DNA of 54,670 nt from Photobacterium sp. JCM 19050 (GTDB lineage: Bacteria > Pseudomonadota > Gammaproteobacteria > Enterobacterales > Vibrionaceae), in NCBI GenBank assembly GCA_001310455.1, contig BAXG01000040.1, forward strand, positions 1 to 54,670, written 5' to 3'. The notes beneath the pieces are model-generated. The model saw only the letters and a program-made list of their open reading frames with translations, did not search any database and was not told the origin of the DNA. This document shows, piece after piece, positions 49,812 to 54,670 of the stretch. The translations under genes were made by a program, and so were the position numbers. The first letter of the stretch is position 1; every line of letters starts with the position of its first letter.

Positions 49812-51510
49812 TGAGCACATCCTCAAATGCGAAGTTGCTGGAAATCGCTAACCTCACCATGGATTTCCGCACCGATGAAGGCCCGGTCAGGGCGCTGGAT
49901 GACGTCAGCCTCAGCATTGAAGCCGGGCAGGTATTGGGGTTGGTGGGCGAGAGTGGCTCAGGGAAATCGGTGACTGCGCGAAGCATTATGCGGCTCAATC
50001 CCGGTAATGCTCTGATTCAGCCGGAAAGCCGGATTACCCTGAATGACGGAGCGCGGGCGTATGATGTTCTTTCCTTGCGGGATCATGCGCTTCGCACGGT
50101 GCGTGGCGGTAAAGTCTCAATGATTTTCCAGGAGCCGATGGCGAGTTTTGCCCCGGCTATCCGGCTTGGTGACCAGATCACTGAAACCATCTGTATCCAC
50201 CTTGGGTGTACCCGTAAAGAAGCCCGTCGGCGGGGTATTGAGCTTTTCGAGCGGGTAGGTATCCCGATTCCGGAAATGCGTTTTGACCAGTATGTTTATG
50301 AGTTGTCTGGTGGTATGCGGCAGCGGGCGATGATTGCTATGGCGCTGGCGACCAAACCGAAGCTGTTGATCGCGGATGAGCCGACAACGGCGTTGGATGT
50401 CACCATTCAGGCGCAGGTGCTAGATCTGATGATGGAACTGCGTGAGAAAGAAGGCATGGCCATGCTCTTCATCACCCATGATCTCGGGGTGGTTTCTCAG
50501 GTAGCGGATGACGTTACGGTAATGAAAAAAGGGCGGGTGATGGAAGCCGGTCCAGTGGATGATGTGCTGTACTCCCCCCAAGACGGCTACACCCGGCGGC
50601 TTATTGAAGCATTGCCAAGTATGGACAGGATTAAAGAGCTGCCAGAGCACCGGACAGATTCGGAAGCCCTGATAGAGGTGTCTGATCTGTCGGTGAGTTA
50701 CCCTGTCACTTCAGGCCGGTCCGGTGCCAAGGTGTTTCATGCGGTGCGGAACATGAACATTCGCTTTCCTCTGGGAGACATCATTGGCTTGGTGGGAGAA
50801 AGCGGCTCCGGGAAAAGTTCCCTTGGCCGCGCTATGTTGGGCGCGGCACCTATCAGCAGCGGGAAGGTGGAGTACCGGACGATTGAGCCTATTTCAATCA
50901 GCGCGAATAACCGGGTGAACAGGAAAAAACTAGCTCGGGTTGCGCAGCTGGTTTTTCAGGATCCGTATGGGTCTTTGAATCCGCGTATGACGGTGCGGGA
51001 TATTATCGCAGAACCTTTAGAAGCGCTTGGCTTGACCCAAAACCGGAAGGAAACCGACGAGAAAGTAAAGGAAATAGCGCGGCTTTGCCACTTGGATGTG
51101 TCGCACCTCCGTCGCTTTCCCCATGCGTTTTCCGGCGGGCAACGCCAGCGCATCAGCATTGCCCGGGCGTTGGTATGCGAGCTTCTTTCCTTATCGCAGA
51201 TGAATCTGTGGCCGCATTGGATGTATCTATCCAAGCGGAGATTCTTGCTCTCCTGAAATCGCTGAAAGAGAAACTCGGGCTGACGATTCTCTTTATCTCC
51301 CATGACCTTAGTGTCATTGCCAATTTGTGTGACTATGTCTGTGTGATGAAAGAAGGGCAGCTGGTGGAGGAGGGGTCAGTGCGCGAGATTTTCCTTTCAC
51401 CCAAAGAGGCGTACACCCGTGCCCTGATTGGCGCCATCCCGTTGCTGGAAAATCGCCAGGCCGAATCGGATAACCGCACCGGTGAGCTGTCGGCTTTGGA
51501 GCGGGCATGA
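49811..51510 (+). CDS. Fused double ABC ATPase, DppD-DppF type (one frameshift)
   Basis: About 567 residues with two complete ATPase modules. Walker A GESGSGKS occurs in both; signatures are ELSGGMRQR and FSGGQRQR; Walker B segments are LLIADEPTTALD and FLIADESVAALD. One polypeptide thus powers both halves of the transporter. The break at about 51180 is GAGCTTCTTTCC for GAGCCTTCTTTCC. It overlaps the LysR gene by four bases (ATGA). Confidence 0.9.
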
Positions 51511-52426
51511 AAGGCAGCACTGAGCCAGGGGAAGAACTGGCGTTTTCATCTTTTTCGATGGCGGAGATCCGCACGTTTAATGCTGTGGTGCGCAGTGGGA
51601 GCTATGTGCGCGCCGCTGACGATCTGGGAGTCAGCCAACCCGCAGTTACGGCGCAGATCAGAAAACTTGACAGCCGGTTTAATGTTCCCCTGTTGGAACG
51701 TGTGGGGCGTCGGTTCAGCCTGACAGAATTGGGCAAAAAAGTGTATTCGGTCACGGTGCAATATTCGGATCTGGATGCATCCATGCGAGCATTGATGGAA
51801 AACCAGAATCAGGCTCATGAACAGGTTTTGTACCTCGCAACCGCCTCACCGCGCATTTTTATGCCACTGGTGTCGGCGTTTAAGAAAAGCTTTCCCAGCG
51901 TCAGGATTAACCTTATCTCCGGTTCAACCAATGAATGCCGGACATTGCTGGCAAATCGGGAAGTAGACATTGGTATGTTTCCCGTAGACAGACATGAGCC
52001 GGCCTATTCATCATTGTCGTTTCAACATCACAGGTTGGTTGCCATGTTGCCGATTGATCACCCGCTGGCCTCTGAGCGTGAGGTCAGTGTGCATTCTCTG
52101 GTCAGCCACCCGCTGATATTCTCGCGGATACCGTCTTATACCCAGTCATACGTTGATACCGTATTGGCGGAGAACAACCTTTCCCCGAAAGCCAGTTTTC
52201 TGATGGATTCGCGGTTTGAAAACTGTGAGGCAATTGCTGTGGGCTGGGTGTCGGGTTTGCTCTTGAAAATGATGTCCGGCCTGATGAGCGCCTCGCCTAT
52301 GTTCCGATCACGGAAGCCAAGCGTAATGTGGAAGAGCATGTGGTGTGGCTGAAATCCCGCAGTCAGATTGGTGTCGTCCGGGACTTTGTCAGTGTGGCTA
52401 TCGAGATGGTCGGGAAGCTGGGTTAG
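51507..52426 (+). CDS. LysR-family regulator of the ABC operon (one frameshift)
   Basis: About 306 residues. The helix-turn-helix lies near residues 19-60 (SMAEIRTFNAVVRSGSYVRAADDLGVSQPAVTAQIRKL). The effector domain contains NREVDIGMFPVDRH and, after a break at about 52240 (GGGCTGGGTG for GGGCCTGGGTG), GLGVGFALENDVRPDERLAYV. It is coupled to the ATPase gene and most likely senses the imported compound. Its stop overlaps the convergent DUF3307 stop in a TTAG stretch (52423-52426). Confidence 0.85.
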
Positions 52427-53120
52427 CTCAACAGCAAACGGGTTGTTACACCAACCAGCAGAGTGATGGTCATGCTGAGAAGTGAACCAATCATTACATA
52501 TTCCGTTCGCTTGTGGTCATGGCTTTCCCGCAGGTCGCCAAAGCGGAAAATCGATTTCGCCGCCAGCAGGAAACCCACTGCGCCATATTCGCCAAGCAGG
52601 ATAAAGGTGAGGATCAGAATACGCTCCGTGTAACCGATGGTTTTCCCCGCCGCCTGCAAGCCGGACTCATCACTGGCAAGGCTTAACCCCCAGCGTTTCA
52701 GCAGCGTGGCGATAATGGCCGATGCCGGGGTAACAACCAACAGATATGCTGAAAGGACCACGGCGATAGTGTCAAACGGTAACGTCGCAAAAGCCGGGAG
52801 CAGGGCATGTAATTCCGGAACCAGTAATGCCCAGGCAATAACATGCAGGATAATTTGGATAGCAGTGATGCGATGTTGGTGCCGCGAGACAGTCAGCCGC
52901 CAGTCACTGACAGCCTGAAGGCAAAGCCAGGCGGTAAACACGGTGGCAGTTTGCCAGGAAACAAGCTTGAGGCGAAGAGGCCGATGCCCAACATGCCTGC
53001 GCGGACAAGAGTGCCATAAAGCATTCTGCTGCGGGATCTGCGCGAAGATGTCGGCAGGTAGAACGAACAAATAAGCTGGATGGTAACCAGTAAAGCCGCC
53101 AGTGTCTGGGCTTCTGTCAT
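52423..53120 (-). CDS. DUF3307 membrane protein (one frameshift)
   Basis: About 232 residues with six or seven membrane segments. The C-terminal region GKTIGYTERILILTFILLGEYGAVGFLLAAKSIFRFG is the conserved part of DUF3307 proteins. The frame breaks at about 52968 (TTCGCCTCAAG for TTCGCCCTCAAG). It overlaps the SatD start codon by four bases, forming a two-gene operon. Function unknown. Confidence 0.82.
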
Positions 53121-53749
53121 GAAAATCCTTCCCTGATTCTGAGCCGGATGTCGTCCAGGTAGTCCGAAATTAACTGGTATTCTGCCTGATTGAGCAGCTT
53201 TGTCACGTTCACTCTTGAGGTACCGAGCAGGGTTGCCAGCGCCTGATGGCTGTTATCCTGTTCGGTCAGGTAGTAATAAAGTGCATTAGCCTGGCGGCTG
53301 GTGGTCTGGCTTATCATGTGGTCAGCGAACCGGGTTAACAGCGAGGTGTCACGCTGAAAAACCGGGTTCGAGCTGTTTACCACCAGCGTGTCGGTGCCCA
53401 TGGTATCGAGTTGGTGCCCGGATAGAACAAATGCTTCCCCGCTGGAACGTCCCAGTGTGGCAACTGGTGGGTCGATTTCACCAAGACCAATACTGATACG
53501 GGCATCCGGTGTTGAGCCCAGACTGGCGCGCAAGGCCAGCCGGATAATGACAGCGGCGTTGATGCTGTCTGCCGGGTCGGTAAACAGAAGCTGGAAGGCG
53601 TCGCCCCGGAAGATTTCAAAGCTGGCCCCCGTTTGCTCACGAAGGGTGTTGCAGACGGTTTCCAGTGTGGCGAGAACCTGCGAAAAGCTCTCAGCATTCA
53701 GTTTTCTTGACTGGATTATGTCCCCGGTCAAAACAGCATGTGTTGTCAT
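53117..53749 (-). CDS. SatD-family protein
   Basis: 210 residues. It starts HAVLTGDIIQSRKL, the SatD signature, with IFRGDAFQLLF and ISIGLGEIDPP forming the rest of a cyclase-like domain. A C-terminal helix-turn-helix region (NSHQALATLLGTSRVNVTKLLNQAEYQLISDYLDDI) could bind DNA. SatD genes are commonly linked to DUF3307 membrane proteins, as here. The regularly spaced palindromes just upstream might be its own operator; this is inference. Confidence 0.8.
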   Translation of the reverse strand: MTTHAVLTGDIIQSRKLNAESFSQVLATLETVCNTLREQTGASFEIFRGDAFQLLFTDPADSINAAVIIRLALRASLGSTPDARISIGLGEIDPPVATLGRSSGEAFVLSGHQLDTMGTDTLVVNSSNPVFQRDTSLLTRFADHMISQTTSRQANALYYYLTEQDNSHQALATLLGTSRVNVTKLLNQAEYQLISDYLDDIRLRIREGFS

Positions 53750-53760
53750 CTTCTATCCGG

Positions 53761-53861
53761 TACTGAACGTTGGTGTGTTCAGTATAAGTAACTTATTTGG
53801 GTTACATCAAGTAAAGTAACTAAAATAGGTTACATAGTGCAAAGTAACTTTGACTGGTTAC
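53761..53861. promoter_or_regulatory. Array of N8-spaced palindromes upstream of SatD
   Basis: Three copies of GTAAC-N8-GTTAC begin at 53788, 53816 and 53844, exactly 28 bases apart. A fourth palindrome TACTGAAC-N8-GTTCAGTA (53761-53784) has the same spacer and precedes them. They fill the 108-base spacer between SatD and the DUF1223 stop, which overlaps the last one. The pattern suggests cooperative binding by a dimeric regulator. Confidence 0.7.
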
Positions 53862-54583
53862 TTACTGGCTATCCACCCGGCGACGGTCTGAATCGGAGAG
53901 CCGGTTTCTCCCGGGGTAAGCCAAACGGCGAGGGCATCGGCTTTCACTCCACCGGGGATAGCATGCGTCCAAGTCTGCCCGGAGGAAGGAAGCCGGGCAA
54001 AGTCGATAACCACAAAATCATGCGTCAGTGATTTACCCCGGTTTTCACCCCGTTTGATTTCAGTTACCTGATTCATGGCCAGAAGTGCGATATGTGCTGT
54101 CAGGCTATGGTGGCGAGCTGATGTATCAGGCACGTACTTTATCGACAGGGTGGCGTTATCGAGTGTGGCTTCCAACTTTCCTGACGGATTTCCCACGCCT
54201 GTAGGAACCGGTTTACGGCTGAAAAAGCCGGTCCATTCATGACCATTAACAAACCAGCCGGGTGTGTAGGTGCCTTTGGCTTTACCTTCCCTGACTTTGT
54301 TTCTCTGGCGGACAGAGAATTCGGTGCGCGCGAAACGGTCTTTCCACCCCAGGTAATCCCAGTAATCGACATGAAAAGCCAGGGGGATAACCTCTTCCCA
54401 AAGGCCGGATTCCTCCTTCAGGCTGCCTAACACCCGGTCTGCTGGCGGGCAACTGCTGCACCCTTCTGAGGTAAACAATTCAACAACGGTTGCCGGGCTG
54501 CCATCGTTTGCCCATGTCTGCGCAGCGGAGACGGTGAAGGGTAAAAAGAGGCAAGTCAGTGCCAGAGAGAACAGTCGCTTCAT
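53858..54583 (-). CDS. DUF1223 periplasmic thioredoxin-like protein
   Basis: 241 residues with a signal peptide (MKRLFSLALTCLFLPFTVSA). The DUF1223 core reads ATVVELFTSEGCSSCPPADRVL with a CxxC pair (C42, C45), and HVDYWDYLGWKDRFA follows. The fold is thioredoxin-like; a redox role in the cell envelope is inferred. It lies upstream of the SatD operon in the same direction, with the operator array at its 3' end. Confidence 0.85.
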   Translation of the reverse strand: MKRLFSLALTCLFLPFTVSAAQTWANDGSPATVVELFTSEGCSSCPPADRVLGSLKEESGLWEEVIPLAFHVDYWDYLGWKDRFARTEFSVRQRNKVREGKAKGTYTPGWFVNGHEWTGFFSRKPVPTGVGNPSGKLEATLDNATLSIKYVPDTSARHHSLTAHIALLAMNQVTEIKRGENRGKSLTHDFVVIDFARLPSSGQTWTHAIPGGVKADALAVWLTPGETGSPIQTVAGWIASK

Positions 54584-54596
54584 AATGGGATCCTGT

Positions 54597-54670
54597 TATT
54601 CCCAAGCCACCTCAAGATGCAGTTTTCAGCGAGAGTTGATTGGCATTCAGTCAAGGCGCTGTTTTGACGA
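54597..54670 (+). repeat. Dispersed inverted repeat, copy C (runs off the window)
   Basis: TTATTCCCAAGCCACCTC (from 54597) and the centre AAGATGCAGTTTTCAGCGAGAG match copy A with several substitutions. The right arm is degenerate (AGTTGATTGG) and the sequence continues CATTCAGTCAAGGCGCTG to the window end, perhaps a longer form of the element. Confidence 0.65.

Overview
The window comes from a gammaproteobacterium, most probably Vibrionaceae. The evidence is a PanP-type aspartate decarboxylase, DUF3392, YciU/DUF440, EmrD, TyrP, Cry-DASH with DUF2256, and two GGDEF/EAL proteins. A Grimontia/Enterovibrio-like genus is my inference. No rRNA, tRNA, CRISPR array, transposase or integrase is visible. 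More than 30 frame breaks interrupt otherwise well-conserved genes. Most are repaired by adding one base, very often a C in a GCC/GGC context, so I read them as sequence errors and annotate the broken genes as single loci.

Layout. 1-6.2 kb (minus): panP; a secreted hypothetical protein; an OmpR-type regulator, EnvZ-like kinase and orphan sugar-binding protein in one overlapping operon. 6.2-7.8 kb (minus): an NSS amino-acid importer with its 32-residue MetS-like subunit. 8.6-11.2 kb (plus): a YnhF-like micropeptide, a YjjU-type patatin phospholipase, a Maa-like acetyltransferase and a periplasmic hypothetical protein. 11.3-13.1 kb (minus): an AT-rich NERD nuclease-SF1 helicase gene, probably acquired. 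13.4-18.5 kb (minus): a NarL-type two-component system followed upstream by a TRAP transporter (dctPQM order).

19-21.6 kb: ribA behind a near-consensus Zur box, emrD, and yciU. 21.7-26.3 kb: a nucleotidyltransferase, a class III aminotransferase, a YjiH-like membrane protein and a small lipase. 26.3-29.3 kb (minus): a photobiology cluster of Cry-DASH, DUF2256 and an FeS-type photolyase-related protein. 29.5-33.6 kb: two tail-to-tail GGDEF/EAL membrane proteins, one apparently active and one degenerate. 34-36.7 kb: small hypothetical genes, tyrP with a long leader, and a hairpin-rich intergenic region that may encode an RNA.

36.8-38.6 kb (minus): a YidA-like phosphatase and a LysR regulator. 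38.9-42.9 kb (plus): a large pRiA4b ORF-3 protein, then Ada-AlkA and Ogt, forming an alkylation-repair block. 43-44 kb: DUF3392, a MazG-like pseudogene cut off at a dispersed repeat, and a small ORF. 44.4-52.4 kb (plus): a likely operon of an alkaline-phosphatase-superfamily hydrolase, a peptide/opine-type ABC importer (binding protein, two permeases, fused double ATPase) and a LysR regulator. 52.4-54.6 kb (minus): DUF3307 and SatD behind four N8-spaced operator-like palindromes, then a DUF1223 protein. A repeat family with copies near 33.8, 43.4 and 54.6 kb links otherwise unrelated intergenic regions.
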